Numbered from the stretch's first letter, positions 35,142 through 44,892 are shown. The stretch is DNA of 64,000 bases from Tepidimonas sediminis (GCF_007556605.1 NZ_VJND01000010.1:1-64000), one strand, 5' to 3'. Numbers and translations: made by a program. The notes: generated by a model not told the origin, from the letters alone.

Positions 35142-36323
35142 ATGAAGACGATCCGACTCAAGGCGGGCAAGGAGCGTTCGCTGCTGCGCCGCCATCCCTG
35201 GGTGTTCGACACCGCAATCGAGGGTGGCCGCGCCGACGATGGCGAAACGGTGCGCGTGCAGGCGGCCGATGGCCGCTTCCTCGCGTGGGGAGCGTACGCC
35301 CCGGCCTCGCGCATCCGCGTGCGCGCATGGAGCTTCGACGAGGGCGAACGCATCGACGCGGCGTTCTTCGAGCGGCGGCTGCGTGCGGCGCTGGCGCTGC
35401 GCGCGCGGCTGGCCATCGACAGCGACGGCGTGCGTCTGGTGCACGGCGAATCCGACGGCCTGCCCGGCCTGATCGTCGACCGCTACGCCGACACGCTGGT
35501 GGCGCAGTTCGGCGCCTGCGGCGTGGAGCGGCACAAGGCGCTGCTGGCGGATCTGCTGGTGCGCCTGACGGGTTGCACGCGGCTGTACGAGCGCTCCGAC
35601 GCCGGCGTGCGCCAGCTCGAGGGGCTGCCGCCGGTGACCGGCTGGCTGCGCGGCGGCGGCGCCACCGAGGTGACGATCCGCGAGCACGGCTGGCGCCTGA
35701 CGCTGGACGTGGCCACCGGTCACAAGACCGGCTATTACCTCGACCAGCGCGACAGCCGGCGCGCCTGCGCCGAGCTGGTGCGGCGCTTTGGCTGCGCCGA
35801 GGTCCTCAACGCCTACTGCTACACCGGCGGCTTCACGCTGGCGGCGCTCAGCGGCGGCGCGCGCCACGTCGTCTCGATCGACTCCAGCGCCCCGGCGCTC
35901 GAGCGCGCGCAGGCGCACGTGACGCTCAACGGCATGGAGGCCGCGCGCTGCACGTGGCTGGACGCCGACGTCAATGCCACGCTGCGCGCCTTCGTCGCCG
36001 AGGGGCGGCGCTTCGACCTGATCGTGCTCGACCCGCCCAAGCTCGCCCCCGGCGCGGCACACCTGGAGCGCGCCGCACGCGCCTACAAGGACGTCAACCG
36101 GCTGGCCTTCAGGCTGCTGCCGCCCGGCGGCGTGCTGCTGACCTACTCCTGCTCGGGCGCCGTCAGCGTCGAGCTGTTCCAGAAGATCGTCGCCAGCGCG
36201 GCGCAGGAGGCGGGCGTGGAGGCGGCCATCGTCGCGCGCCACGGCGCGGCCGCCGACCATCCGGTGGGACTGGCCTTCCCGGAAGGCGAATACCTCAAGG
36301 GCCTGGTGGTGGTGCGGCGCTGA
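35142..36323 (+). CDS. rlmI: 23S rRNA m5C methyltransferase, RlmI-type
   Basis: A 393-aa SAM methyltransferase. A PUA domain occupies about 1-75 (KERSLLRRHPWVFDTAIEGG), followed by the DGVRLVHGESDGLPGLIVDRY segment and a Rossmann domain: GHKTGYYLDQRDSRR, EVLNAYCYTGGFTLAALSGG, VVSIDSSAPALERAQ and FDLIVLDPPKLAPG. TYSCSGAVSVELF supplies the conserved late Cys. This matches RlmI, which methylates C1962 of 23S rRNA in E. coli. The ATG at 35142 is preceded by GACAAT and not by a ribosome site. Confidence 0.93.
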   Translation: MKTIRLKAGKERSLLRRHPWVFDTAIEGGRADDGETVRVQAADGRFLAWGAYAPASRIRVRAWSFDEGERIDAAFFERRLRAALALRARLAIDSDGVRLVHGESDGLPGLIVDRYADTLVAQFGACGVERHKALLADLLVRLTGCTRLYERSDAGVRQLEGLPPVTGWLRGGGATEVTIREHGWRLTLDVATGHKTGYYLDQRDSRRACAELVRRFGCAEVLNAYCYTGGFTLAALSGGARHVVSIDSSAPALERAQAHVTLNGMEAARCTWLDADVNATLRAFVAEGRRFDLIVLDPPKLAPGAAHLERAARAYKDVNRLAFRLLPPGGVLLTYSCSGAVSVELFQKIVASAAQEAGVEAAIVARHGAAADHPVGLAFPEGEYLKGLVVVRR

Positions 36324-36335
36324 CGGCAGCGCCGT

Positions 36336-37502
36336 TCACACGCCCGGCTGCAGCGTCACCGTCACCTCGCGCGTCTGCTCGCCGCGGCGCACGCTCAGCC
36401 GCACCGAGTCGCCGACGCGGAAGTCGTCCAGCCGCGCCAGCAGGCGACCGGGGCCGTCGACGGGCCTGCCCTCCACCGCCACGATCACGTCGCCCGGCAC
36501 CAGCCCCTCGGGCGTCATGCGCACGCCCTGCAGCCCGGCCTGCTCGGCCGCGCCGCGCGGCTGCACGCGCAGCACGTAGACCCCCTCCACCCCGGTGGCG
36601 GTGGCCAGGCGCCGGTTGAGCGTCTCGTCCACCTCGATGCCCAGCGCCGGGCGCACGTAGCGGCCGTGCTGGATCAGCTGCGGCACCACGCGCGCCACCG
36701 TGTCCACCGGCACCGCAAAGCCGATGCCGGCCGAGGCGCCCGACGGGCTGTAGATCGCGGTGTTGATGCCGATCAGCCGCCCGGCCGAATCGAGCAGCGG
36801 CCCACCGGAGTTGCCGGGGTTGATCGCCGCGTCGGTCTGGATCAGGTGCTCGATCGGCGGCTTGCCCGGGCCGCCGTCCAGCGTCCTGTCCAGCGCCGAG
36901 ACGATGCCGGTAGTCAGCGTCCAGTCCAGCCCGAACGGGTTGCCGATCGCGAACACCTTCTGCCCGACCTTGAGGTCGTGGCTGGTGCCGATCGGCACCG
37001 GCGGCGGACGCTTGAAGCCGACCCCGATGCGCAGCACCGCGATGTCGTGCGCGGGCGACGCTCCCACCAGCGCGGCGCGGTAGTCGCGCCCGTCCGCGAG
37101 CCGCACGATGGCCGACGACGCGCCCTCGATGACGTGGTAGTTGGTGACGACGTGGCCGGCGTCGTCCCAGATGAAGCCCGAGCCGTTGCCGCGCGGCACC
37201 TCCCAGACGTTGCGCGTCCAGGCGTCGCGCACCACCTGCGCGGTGGAGATGAACACCACCGAGTCGCGCGCCTTCTCGAACAGCTCGATGGTGGCGCGCT
37301 CGTCGGCGGCCAGGTCGCCGCGCGGCGTGACGGTGCGCTCGGCCGCCGGCGCGGGCGCCGGCGCCAGCCAGCGCGCCTGCAGCGCCGGCAGCCACTGCCA
37401 CAGCACCATCAGCGCCGCCACCACCAGCGCCAGCCACAGCAGCCGGCGCACGAAGGCATCCCCGCGCCGGGGCGCGGGCGAGGTCCACGGATCAGGGCGC
37501 AT
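36336..37502 (-). CDS. DegS/HtrA-type trypsin-like serine protease, membrane-anchored
   Basis: A 388-aa S1C protease. One N-terminal membrane helix (RRLLWLALVVAALMVLWQWL) tethers a periplasmic protease domain with the triad His in VVTNYHVIEG, Asp in AHDIAVLRI and Ser in NPGNSGGPLLDSAG. One C-terminal PDZ domain follows (ALGIEVDETLNRR, GLVPGDVIVAVEGRPVDG). Single PDZ plus anchor is the DegS layout, so a role in envelope-stress signalling is possible but not shown. ATG at 37502 overlaps the 3' end of the upstream psiE-like gene by 11 bp. Confidence 0.9.
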   Translation of the reverse strand: MRPDPWTSPAPRRGDAFVRRLLWLALVVAALMVLWQWLPALQARWLAPAPAPAAERTVTPRGDLAADERATIELFEKARDSVVFISTAQVVRDAWTRNVWEVPRGNGSGFIWDDAGHVVTNYHVIEGASSAIVRLADGRDYRAALVGASPAHDIAVLRIGVGFKRPPPVPIGTSHDLKVGQKVFAIGNPFGLDWTLTTGIVSALDRTLDGGPGKPPIEHLIQTDAAINPGNSGGPLLDSAGRLIGINTAIYSPSGASAGIGFAVPVDTVARVVPQLIQHGRYVRPALGIEVDETLNRRLATATGVEGVYVLRVQPRGAAEQAGLQGVRMTPEGLVPGDVIVAVEGRPVDGPGRLLARLDDFRVGDSVRLSVRRGEQTREVTVTLQPGV

Positions 37503-38022
37503 GGCGGGACTCCCCCTGCGCGGCGGCCGCGGCCCGCTCGGCGTCCAGCGCGCGCTGGTCACGCTCGCGCATCAGCCAGTAGACGATGCCCAGCGCCAGC
37601 GCCGCGCCCGACAGCGCCGCCACCTTGGCCGGCGAGGTCTCCGGGTCCAGGATCACGAACTTGCGCGACAGCGCGATCAGCGCGATCAGCACCACCGTCT
37701 TGACCTGCACGATGCTGTCCTGCCCCATGACCACGCGCACGATGGAGTGCTTGAACTCCATCGCGATCAGCAGCGTCATGATCATGCCGAACACCGTCTG
37801 GAACACCGTGTGGTCGAGCGGGTTGAAGGCGTCGAGCACCAGCAGCGTGAAGACGACGCGGATCAGCTGCACCAGCGACGTCACGATGATGACCGCGATC
37901 ACCGCCGACAGCACGATCGCGACGACCTGCTCGAAGCGCTCGTACAGCGTCATCATCGGCCAGCGATCGCGCAGCGTCGGCCGCGCGTGCGCGCGTGGGT
38001 CGGGGGGATGGGGATGGGACAC
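37492..38022 (-). CDS. PsiE-family membrane protein
   Basis: A 176-aa protein with four predicted membrane helices (FEQVVAIVLSAVIAVIIVTS, TVFGMIMTLLIAMEFKHSIV, VVLIALIALSRKFVIL, ALSGAALALGIVYWLM). The arrangement and IAMEFKHSIVRVV match the phosphate-starvation-inducible PsiE family, whose function is unknown. The start is GTG at 38020-38022 with AGGAGGAG just upstream; ATG codons near 37957 would shorten the cytoplasmic N terminus. It overlaps the start of the DegS-like gene by 11 bp. Confidence 0.75.
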   Translation of the reverse strand: MSHPHPPDPRAHARPTLRDRWPMMTLYERFEQVVAIVLSAVIAVIIVTSLVQLIRVVFTLLVLDAFNPLDHTVFQTVFGMIMTLLIAMEFKHSIVRVVMGQDSIVQVKTVVLIALIALSRKFVILDPETSPAKVAALSGAALALGIVYWLMRERDQRALDAERAAAAAQGESRHAP

Positions 38023-38099
38023 GGCTCCTCCTGCGGGAATCGACACGCCGCGGCAGCACGCGGCCGGCGCCATGCGGCCGAGTCTAGCAAGGCCGCCGC

Positions 38100-38678
38100 T
38101 CAACCCTCGGCCGTCGGCCAGACGACGTCGTCGTACACCGCGGCCACCGGCAGCTCGAGCCCGACGCTGGCCAGCCGCACCCGCTCGCCCTCGGCATAGG
38201 GGTGCAGCACCCAACGCCCGTCGTCGCCGCGGCGGAAGACCTCGACGCTGATGCGCTCGCTGTCCACCAGCGCCACCTCTTGCAGCGAGGGCAGCGTGCG
38301 GTACCACGCGAACTTCAGCCCGCGGTCGCAGCCGCCGGTCGAGGGCGACAGCACCTCCACCACCAGCACCGGCTCCTCCTTGACTTCCGGCCGTGCGCGG
38401 TCCGCCGCGGCGCAGGTGACGAACACGTCCGGGTAGACGAAGGCGTCGGCCGCCGCGATGCGCAGCTTCATGTCCGCGATGTAGGTGCGGCACGGGGTGC
38501 CGCGCAGATGCTGGCGCAGCGCCGTGTAGAGGTTGCCGGCGATCGTGACGTGGGCATCGCTGGCCCCAGCCATCGCGTAGACCTCCCCCCGCACGTACTC
38601 GTGGCGTACGGGTTGAGCGCGCTCCCACGCCAAATAGTCGTCGGGTGCCAGGCGGGCGGACTTCGGCACGGCGGTCAT
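38100..38678 (-). CDS. Uma2-family (DUF820) putative endonuclease
   Basis: A 192-aa protein of the PD-(D/E)XK-like Uma2 family. APDDYLAWERAQPVRHEYVRGEVYAM contains the conserved Glu and Gly, FVYPDVFVTCAAA the catalytic Asp, and EEPVLVVEVLSPSTGGCDRG the Glu-Val-Leu-Ser-Pro-Ser-Thr motif. Biological role is unknown; the family is abundant in cyanobacteria and patchy elsewhere, so gain by transfer is plausible. The start ATG at 38678 is divergent from tsaB across 76 bp. Confidence 0.85.
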   Translation of the reverse strand: MTAVPKSARLAPDDYLAWERAQPVRHEYVRGEVYAMAGASDAHVTIAGNLYTALRQHLRGTPCRTYIADMKLRIAAADAFVYPDVFVTCAAADRARPEVKEEPVLVVEVLSPSTGGCDRGLKFAWYRTLPSLQEVALVDSERISVEVFRRGDDGRWVLHPYAEGERVRLASVGLELPVAAVYDDVVWPTAEG

Positions 38679-38741
38679 GACCGCGATGCCAAGGCAAGGC
38701 CGACGGTGGCACCAGAGCCGACCGCCGGTCGCCCCGCCGGG

Positions 38742-38747
38742 GATAAT
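38742..38747 (+). promoter_or_regulatory. -10-like hexamer GATAAT, leaderless start for tsaB
   Basis: GATAAT ends 7 nt before the ATG at 38755; no ribosome site lies between. Confidence 0.5.
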
Positions 38748-38754
38748 CGCCGCC

Positions 38755-39525
38755 ATGAACGATGCCACCGTCCCGCCTCCCGGCCCCGGCCTGCAGCGCT
38801 GGCTGGCGCTGGACACGAGCGCCTCGACGCTCAGCGTGGCCGTGGGCGCGGCCGGCGCCGCCGAGCCGCTCGCGTGGCACGAGGGCGAGGGCGGCGCGCA
38901 GGCCTCGGCGACGCTGCTGCCGACGGTCATGGCGCTGCTGCAGCGCGCCGGCTGGCGGCTGGCGGAGCTGGACGGCATCGTCTTCGGTCACGGGCCGGGC
39001 TCCTTCACCGGGCTGCGCACCGCCTGCGCGGTGGTGCAGGGGCTGGCCGCCGGGGCGCGGCCGGGCGGCGTGCCGGTGCTGCCGCTGGGCACCCTGCTGG
39101 CGGTGGCGGAGGCCGCGCGCGCGCGCCATGCGCCGCGGTCCGCGCAGCTCACCGTGCACGCGGCGCTGGACGCGCGCATGGACGAGGTCTACGTGGCCCG
39201 CTACGCCTGGGACGCCGCGCACGGTTGGCGCGAGCTGGACGGCCCGCACCTGCGCCGCCCCGAGGACCTGCCGCAGGAGGACGGCGCGCTGCACGCCGGC
39301 AACGTCGCCGGCGTCTACGGCGAACGACTGCCGCCTGCCTGGCGCACCGAGGCCGGCGGTGCGACGCTGCCGTGTGCGCGCGCCCTGCTGCGCCTGGCGG
39401 CCGCGGGCGTGGCCGCCGGCCGCTGCGTCGACGCGCACGGGGCGCAGCCGCTGTACGTGCGCGACAAGGTGGCGTTGACGGTGGACGAGCAGGCCGCGCT
39501 GCGCGCCGGCCGCGCGGCGCGTTGA
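38755..39525 (+). CDS. tsaB: tRNA t6A biosynthesis protein TsaB
   Basis: A 256-aa ASKHA-fold protein, the partner that stabilises TsaD in forming threonylcarbamoyl-adenosine at position 37 of ANN-decoding tRNAs. It shows WLALDTSASTLSVAV, LDGIVFGHGPGSFTGLRTAC and VHAALDARMDEVYVARY. It is the first of four tightly packed genes (tsaB-rimI-udg-FIST/GGDEF) whose start and stop codons touch or overlap. Confidence 0.94.
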   Translation: MNDATVPPPGPGLQRWLALDTSASTLSVAVGAAGAAEPLAWHEGEGGAQASATLLPTVMALLQRAGWRLAELDGIVFGHGPGSFTGLRTACAVVQGLAAGARPGGVPVLPLGTLLAVAEAARARHAPRSAQLTVHAALDARMDEVYVARYAWDAAHGWRELDGPHLRRPEDLPQEDGALHAGNVAGVYGERLPPAWRTEAGGATLPCARALLRLAAAGVAAGRCVDAHGAQPLYVRDKVALTVDEQAALRAGRAAR

Positions 39526-39539
39526 AGGGAAGCTGGACG

Positions 39540-40112
39540 GTGGGCGACACGGGGCCGACGGAACCCGCCGCCGGGGGCCGGCTGATCTGGCGGCCGATGA
39601 CCGCCGCCGACCTGGACACCGTGGCCGAGGTGGCCAAGACCGCGCACGCGCACCCGTGGAGCCGGCGCCTCTATGCGGATTCGCTGGCCGCCGGGCACTG
39701 GGCGCGCGTGCTGGCGCTGCGCCCGGATGCGGCGCTCGATCCGCCGCACTGGGTGCATGCGCCGCGCACGCCGCAGGGCGACTGGCTGCTCGGCTCCCTG
39801 GTGACGATGGAGGGGGTCGGCGAGGGGCATCTGCTCGACGTCACGGTGGCGCCGGTGCACCAGCGCCAGGGCTGGGGTCGCTGGATGCTGCGGGCGCTGG
39901 CGGACTGGGGCCGCGCGCAGGGCTTGGCGCAACTGTGGCTGGAGGTGCGGCGCAGCAACGCCGCCGCGCGCGCGCTCTACGCCCGCTGCGGGTGGGTGGA
40001 AGCCGGCGTGCGCAAGGGGTACTATCCGGAAACGGCGCAGCGCCGCGAGGACGCCATCGTCATGCGGCTCGACCTGTGCCCGGCCCCCGACGCCACCGCG
40101 ACGACCCGATGA
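39540..40112 (+). CDS. rimI: Ribosomal protein bS18 N-acetyltransferase, RimI-type
   Basis: A 190-aa GNAT acetyltransferase. LIWRPMTAADLDTVAEVAKT, HPWSRRLYADSLAAGHWARV, HLLDVTVAPVHQRQGWGRWM (acetyl-CoA loop Q-x-x-G-x-G) and RRSNAAARALYARCGWVEAG follow the RimI pattern. The start is uncertain: GTG at 39540 has an upstream AAGGGAAG, TTG at 39522 would overlap the tsaB stop, and ATG at 39597 would cut the first strand. Its stop overlaps the next gene by 4 bp. Confidence 0.9.
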   Translation: MGDTGPTEPAAGGRLIWRPMTAADLDTVAEVAKTAHAHPWSRRLYADSLAAGHWARVLALRPDAALDPPHWVHAPRTPQGDWLLGSLVTMEGVGEGHLLDVTVAPVHQRQGWGRWMLRALADWGRAQGLAQLWLEVRRSNAAARALYARCGWVEAGVRKGYYPETAQRREDAIVMRLDLCPAPDATATTR

Positions 40113-41068
40113 ACCTGCCGCGCGCCCTGCCCTGGCTCGACGAGCGCCGCTCGGCCCTGCTGGCCGAGATGGGCGTGCCCCCGTGGTGGCGACCGCGTGC
40201 GCTGCTGCCGTGGCCGCCGCAGACGGGTGAGACCCCGACGCCCGGCGCGACGACGGCCGACCCGGCGGCCAACGCCTCGGGCGGGGCGGCACGACCGGCC
40301 GCCGCGGCCACGGCCTGCCACCAGCCCGCGCCGGCCGAGCCAGCCCGGGGCGCTCGGCCCGTGTCCTTTCGGACCGAGGCCGGTCCCGGCGCCGCCGCCC
40401 CGTCCCAGCCACCGCGCAGCCCCTCGACGGTGTCGCCCGATCCCGGGCCCGGGGCCGAGATCGCCGCGCTCGACTGGCCCGAACTGGAGGCCGCGATCCA
40501 CGCCTGCCAGCGCTGCGGGCTCGCCGCATGCCGCCAGCGCGCGGTGCCGGGCGTTGGCGACCGCCGGCCGACCTGGCTGATCGTCGGCGAAGCCCCGGGC
40601 GAGGAGGAGGACCGCCAGGGTGAGCCGTTCGTCGGCCGCGCCGGGCGGCTGCTGGACCGGATGCTGGCGGCGCTGGACCTGCAGCGCGGCCACGGCGTCT
40701 ACATCGCCAACGTGCTCAAATGCCGCCCGCCGCGCAACCGCAACCCGGAGCCGGAGGAGATCGCGCGCTGCGCGCCGTACCTGCTGCGGCAGATCGCGCT
40801 GCTGCAGCCGCGCATCGTGCTTGCGCTGGGGCGCTTTGCGGCGCAGACGCTGCTGGCCGAAGGCGGCTGCCTGCCGCCGGCCGAAGCCGCGCGCGCGCCG
40901 CTGGGCCGGCTGCGCTGGCGCGTGTTCCAGGCGCGCCTGGGTGAGCTCACGCTGCCGGTGGTGGTCTCCTACCACCCGGCGTACCTGCTGCGCAACCCCG
41001 CCGACAAGGGCAAGGCGTGGGCGGACCTGTGTCTGGCAGCGGACACCCTCGCGGGCCCGAGCCCATGA
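40109..41068 (+). CDS. Uracil-DNA glycosylase, family 4 (Fe-S)
   Basis: A 319-aa DNA repair glycosylase that removes uracil. The N-terminal 110 residues are a low-complexity Ala/Pro linker after MNLPRALPWLDERRSALLAE. The catalytic part has CQRCGLAACRQ and VLKCRPPRNRNPEPEEIARC (four Cys for the 4Fe-4S cluster), motif A VGEAPGEEEDRQGEPFVGRA and motif B SYHPAYLLRNP. The long linker is typical of betaproteobacterial members. Start and stop overlap both neighbours by 4 bp (ATGA). Confidence 0.93.
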   Translation: MNLPRALPWLDERRSALLAEMGVPPWWRPRALLPWPPQTGETPTPGATTADPAANASGGAARPAAAATACHQPAPAEPARGARPVSFRTEAGPGAAAPSQPPRSPSTVSPDPGPGAEIAALDWPELEAAIHACQRCGLAACRQRAVPGVGDRRPTWLIVGEAPGEEEDRQGEPFVGRAGRLLDRMLAALDLQRGHGVYIANVLKCRPPRNRNPEPEEIARCAPYLLRQIALLQPRIVLALGRFAAQTLLAEGGCLPPAEAARAPLGRLRWRVFQARLGELTLPVVVSYHPAYLLRNPADKGKAWADLCLAADTLAGPSP

Positions 41069-42843
41069 TCCAGCACCGGACCCACGTCTTTGCCGACCTG
41101 GACGGCTTGCAGGCCGAGCTTTCGTCCGAAGCCTTCACCCGCCTGGCCGAGTCCTCGACGGCGCTGCTGGTGCAGATCTACAGTGCCGAGACCGATCGCG
41201 CGCACATGCGGCCGATCGTCTCGCTTATCGCAGACCGGCTGCCCCGCGCCACCGTGGTCGGGGCCTCGACGGTGGGGGAAATCGCGCACGGGCGGCTGCT
41301 GACCCACCACACGGTGATCGGCTTCACCTTCTTCGCCTCGTCCGAACTCACCGTCGTGGCGATGGCGTGCCACGGCGGCGATGAACGGGCGGTCGGCGCG
41401 GAGATGGGCCGGCGCATCCGTCAGTGGCGGGCCGATGCGGCGGGCGTGCTGCTGCTGGCCACGCCCCTGAGCATCGACGCGGCCGCCCTGCTGGAGGGGA
41501 TGGAATCCGCCGCCATTGGCTGCCGGGTCTTTGGGGGCGGCGCGGGTGACTACGCCGCCATGGCCCGATCCCTGGTGTTCGCCGGGTCGGAATTTTTTGA
41601 CCAGGGCGCGGTGGCCGTGGTGTTCGCGGGCGGCGGGCTGTCGATCGAACCCCGGACCTACCTGGGCTGGCGGCCGTTGAGCCGCCCCATGCGGATCACC
41701 CGGGTCGATGGCATGCGGGTGCAGACCATCGACGAGCGCCCGGCCTTCGAGGTTTACCAGCGCTACCTGAATATCGCCAACGACGATCAATTCTTCCTCA
41801 ACGCGCTGGAGTTCCCGCTGCTGCTGGAACGCGACGGGGAGCTCCTGGCCCGGGTCCCGATCGCGGCCGACGAAAGCGGCGCCCTGCAGTTCGTGGCCGA
41901 TGTCCGGGCCGGCGAGGTCGTCCGCCTGGGCTATGGCGACCTGGACCTGATCGTTCAGGATGCGAAAGCGCTCCACCGTTCGATGACGCGCTTTTCGCCC
42001 CAGGCGGTCTTTCTCTACACGTGCGGTTGCCGCCGCTTCCTCATGCAGGAGGACGTGGAGCTGGAGACCCTGCCGTTCGAGACCCTCGCCCCCACGTTCG
42101 GCTTCTACACCTACGGTGAGTTTTTCGGTGCCGCGCGGCTGACCTTGCTGAACTCGACGATGGTGGCGGTGGGCCTGCGCGAGGGCCCGCCCGCGCGCCA
42201 GGCGTCGGCCCAACCGTCGCAGACCGAACCGGCGCCACCGGCGCTGCGCGACCCCTATGCCAACAAGCACGCGCGCATCATCGCGCGTCTGCTGCGCTTC
42301 ATCGGCACGGTGACTGCGGAGCTCGAAGCCTCCAACCGGGAAATCACGAAGCTGTCGATCACCGACCGCCTGACCCAGCTGGTCAACCGCATTCGCCTGG
42401 ATCAGATGCTCGACGAGCAGGTCGAGCTGGCCCGCCGATACGGCACACCGTTTGCCGTCATCCTGGTGGACGTGGATCATTTCAAGCAGGTCAACGACCT
42501 CCACGGCCACCTGGTCGGCGACGAGGTGTTGATCCGCATCGCCCACGCGTTGCGGGACCACACGCGCAAGGTGGATGTCGTCGGCCGCTGGGGTGGCGAG
42601 GAGTTCCTGGTCATCGCCCCGAACGCGGGCGTCGAGGAGGCGGCCCGGCTGGCCGACAAGCTGCGCGCGGCCATCGAGCGCCTGGTCATGCCCGGCGTCG
42701 GGCACCGGACGTGCAGCTTCGGCGGCGCCGCCTACGAGCGGGGCGACGATCCGACCACGCTCGTCTCCCGGGCCGATGCGGCGCTGTATGCGGCCAAGGC
42801 CGCGGGACGGAACCGGGTGGAAATCGGCACGCGCGGCGCGTGA
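41065..42843 (+). CDS. FIST-domain sensor diguanylate cyclase
   Basis: A 592-aa cytoplasmic protein without membrane segments. FIST N and C domains occupy about 1-380 (ATVVGASTVGEIAHGRLLTH, GGGAGDYAAMARSLVF, QAVFLYTCGCRRFLMQ); FIST domains are thought to sense small ligands such as amino acids. A short helix (IIARLLRFIGTVTAELEASN) leads into a GGDEF domain with DVDHFKQVNDLHGH and active site GGEEF near residue 510; RKVD five residues earlier is an intact I-site. It should make c-di-GMP. It overlaps the udg stop by 4 bp and is convergent with the dipeptide transporter operon, which may hint at a peptide or amino acid signal. Confidence 0.88.
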   Translation: MIQHRTHVFADLDGLQAELSSEAFTRLAESSTALLVQIYSAETDRAHMRPIVSLIADRLPRATVVGASTVGEIAHGRLLTHHTVIGFTFFASSELTVVAMACHGGDERAVGAEMGRRIRQWRADAAGVLLLATPLSIDAAALLEGMESAAIGCRVFGGGAGDYAAMARSLVFAGSEFFDQGAVAVVFAGGGLSIEPRTYLGWRPLSRPMRITRVDGMRVQTIDERPAFEVYQRYLNIANDDQFFLNALEFPLLLERDGELLARVPIAADESGALQFVADVRAGEVVRLGYGDLDLIVQDAKALHRSMTRFSPQAVFLYTCGCRRFLMQEDVELETLPFETLAPTFGFYTYGEFFGAARLTLLNSTMVAVGLREGPPARQASAQPSQTEPAPPALRDPYANKHARIIARLLRFIGTVTAELEASNREITKLSITDRLTQLVNRIRLDQMLDEQVELARRYGTPFAVILVDVDHFKQVNDLHGHLVGDEVLIRIAHALRDHTRKVDVVGRWGGEEFLVIAPNAGVEEAARLADKLRAAIERLVMPGVGHRTCSFGGAAYERGDDPTTLVSRADAALYAAKAAGRNRVEIGTRGA

Positions 42844-42863
42844 CGACACCCCACCCCATCGCG

Positions 42864-43883
42864 TCAAATCCGCCCCTCCTGCACCGCGTGGCAGGCCACG
42901 CGCACGCCGCCGATCGTCTGCAGCGCCGGACGCTCGGCCTGGCAGCGCGCATCCGCATGCGGGCAGCGCGGGTGGAACGCGCAGCCGCCGGGCGGATTGA
43001 GCGGGTTGGGCACCTCGCCCTGCACCGGCGTGCGTGCCTGGCCGGTGGCGTGCAGCTTGGGGATCGCCTCCAGCAGCATGCGGGTGTAGGGGTGGCGCGG
43101 CTGCGCGAACAGCGTGCGCTTGTCGGCCAGCTCCACCAGGCGCCCCAGGTACATCACGCCGACCTGGTCGCTGACGTGGCGCACCACCGCCAGGTTGTGG
43201 CTGATGAACAGGTAGGTCAGGCCGTGCTGGCGCTGCAGGTCCTTCATCAGGTTGAGCACCTGCGCCTGCACCGAGACGTCCAGCGCCGAGGTCGGCTCGT
43301 CGCAGACCAGGAACTGCGGCTGCGTGGCCAGCGCGCGCGCGATCGAGATGCGCTGGCGCTGCCCGCCGGAGAACTGGTGCGGGTACTTGACCATGTCGTG
43401 CGGGCTCAGGCCCACCGCGCGCAGCAGCTCGGCCACGCGCTCGCGCAGCGCGGCGCGGTCGCGCACCAGCCCGTGCTCGCGCAGCGGCTCGGCGACGATG
43501 GCCTCGACGCGCCAGCGCGGGTTCAGGCTCGCGTACGGATCCTGGAAGATCATCTGCACGCGCCGCCGCAGCACCCGGCCCTGACGCGTCGCCAGCGTGG
43601 CGTGCACGTCCTGCCCCTCGAACAGCACGCGACCGCGCGAGGGCCGGTACAGCCCGACCAGCAGCCGCGCCACGGTGCTCTTGCCGCAGCCGGACTCGCC
43701 CACCAGCGCCAGCGTGCACCCGCGCGGGATGTCGAAGGTGACGCCGTCGACGGCATGCAGCAGCTGGCGCGGCTTGCGCTCCAGCACGCGGTTGAGCCAC
43801 GGCGCCGACACGTCGAACGTGCGCGCCAGATCGTGCACCGCCACCAGCGGGATGGCGGCCGGGTTGGTCACGGGGGTGCTCAT
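42864..43883 (-). CDS. dppF: Dipeptide/oligopeptide ABC transporter ATPase
   Basis: A 339-aa ATPase with Walker [26 protein letters not shown], signature [15 protein letters not shown], Walker [13 protein letters not shown], switch His in FISHNLAVV and the C-terminal [14 protein letters not shown] typical of OppF/DppF, which can carry a Fe-S cluster. Its ATG overlaps the dppD stop by 4 bp. Last gene of dppABCDF. Confidence 0.93.
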   Translation of the reverse strand: MSTPVTNPAAIPLVAVHDLARTFDVSAPWLNRVLERKPRQLLHAVDGVTFDIPRGCTLALVGESGCGKSTVARLLVGLYRPSRGRVLFEGQDVHATLATRQGRVLRRRVQMIFQDPYASLNPRWRVEAIVAEPLREHGLVRDRAALRERVAELLRAVGLSPHDMVKYPHQFSGGQRQRISIARALATQPQFLVCDEPTSALDVSVQAQVLNLMKDLQRQHGLTYLFISHNLAVVRHVSDQVGVMYLGRLVELADKRTLFAQPRHPYTRMLLEAIPKLHATGQARTPVQGEVPNPLNPPGGCAFHPRCPHADARCQAERPALQTIGGVRVACHAVQEGRI

Positions 43884-44875
43884 CGGGCGGTCTCCGCGAC
43901 GGCCGCGGTGGCGGCCGGCTCGTGCAGCCAGCAGGCGGCGCGGGTGGCGCCGGCCGGCATCAAGGGGGGGCGCGCGTCGTGGCAGCGCAGCATCGCCTGC
44001 GGGCAGCGCGGGTGGAAGGCGCAGCCATGCGGGATTTCCGACAGCCGCGGCATCGCGCCGTCGATCTGGTGCAGCCGCTCGCGCTCGGTCTCCATGTCGG
44101 GGATGCAGCGCATCAGCCCGGCGGTGTAGGGGTGCGCCGGCCGGTGGATGACCTCGTGCACCGGGCCGATCTCGGCCACGCGGCCGGCATAGAGCACGGC
44201 GACGCGGTCGCAGGTCTCGGCGATCACGCCCATGTCGTGCGTGATCAGCATCACCGCCGCGCCGCGCTCGCGGCAGATGCGCTTCAGCAGCGTGATGATC
44301 TGTGCCTGGATCGAGACGTCCAGCGCCGTGGTCGGCTCATCGGCCACCACCAGCTGCGGCTCGGCCGCCAGCGCCAGCGCGATGACGACGCGCTGGCGCA
44401 TGCCGCCGGAGAACTGGTGCGGGTAATGGTCGATGCGCTCCTCCGCCGCCGGGATGCCGGTGTCCTTCAGCAGCTCGATGGCGCGGCGGCGCGCCTCAGC
44501 GGCGGAGACGTCCAGGTGCGTCTGGATGGTCTCGGTCAGCTGCCGCCCGATGGTGTAGAGCGGGTTCAGCGACGTCAGCGGATCCTGGAAGATCGCCCCG
44601 ATGCGCCGGCCGCGGATGCGCCGCATCTCGTGCGGCGGCAGGTCGTCGATGCGCCGACCCTGCAGCCGGATCTGCCCGCCGGCGATGCGTCCCGGCGGCT
44701 CCAGCAGGCCGATGATGGCCGCACCGGTCAGCGACTTGCCGGCGCCGGACTCGCCCACCACGCCCAGGATCTCGCCCGGCGCGATGTCGAACGAGACGCC
44801 GTCCAGCGCGCGCAGCACGCCGCGACGGGTCGGGAATTCCACCACCAGGTCATGCACCTCGAGCAGCTTGTCCAT
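43880..44875 (-). CDS. dppD: Dipeptide/oligopeptide ABC transporter ATPase
   Basis: A 331-aa ATPase with Walker [28 protein letters not shown], signature [15 protein letters not shown], Walker [15 protein letters not shown] and C-terminal [15 protein letters not shown] chose ATG at 44875 with GGGAGGG 5 nt upstream. It pairs with DppF to drive the permease and overlaps dppF by 4 bp. Confidence 0.93.
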   Translation of the reverse strand: MDKLLEVHDLVVEFPTRRGVLRALDGVSFDIAPGEILGVVGESGAGKSLTGAAIIGLLEPPGRIAGGQIRLQGRRIDDLPPHEMRRIRGRRIGAIFQDPLTSLNPLYTIGRQLTETIQTHLDVSAAEARRRAIELLKDTGIPAAEERIDHYPHQFSGGMRQRVVIALALAAEPQLVVADEPTTALDVSIQAQIITLLKRICRERGAAVMLITHDMGVIAETCDRVAVLYAGRVAEIGPVHEVIHRPAHPYTAGLMRCIPDMETERERLHQIDGAMPRLSEIPHGCAFHPRCPQAMLRCHDARPPLMPAGATRAACWLHEPAATAAVAETAR

Positions 44876-44892
44876 CGTCACCCTCCCATCCG

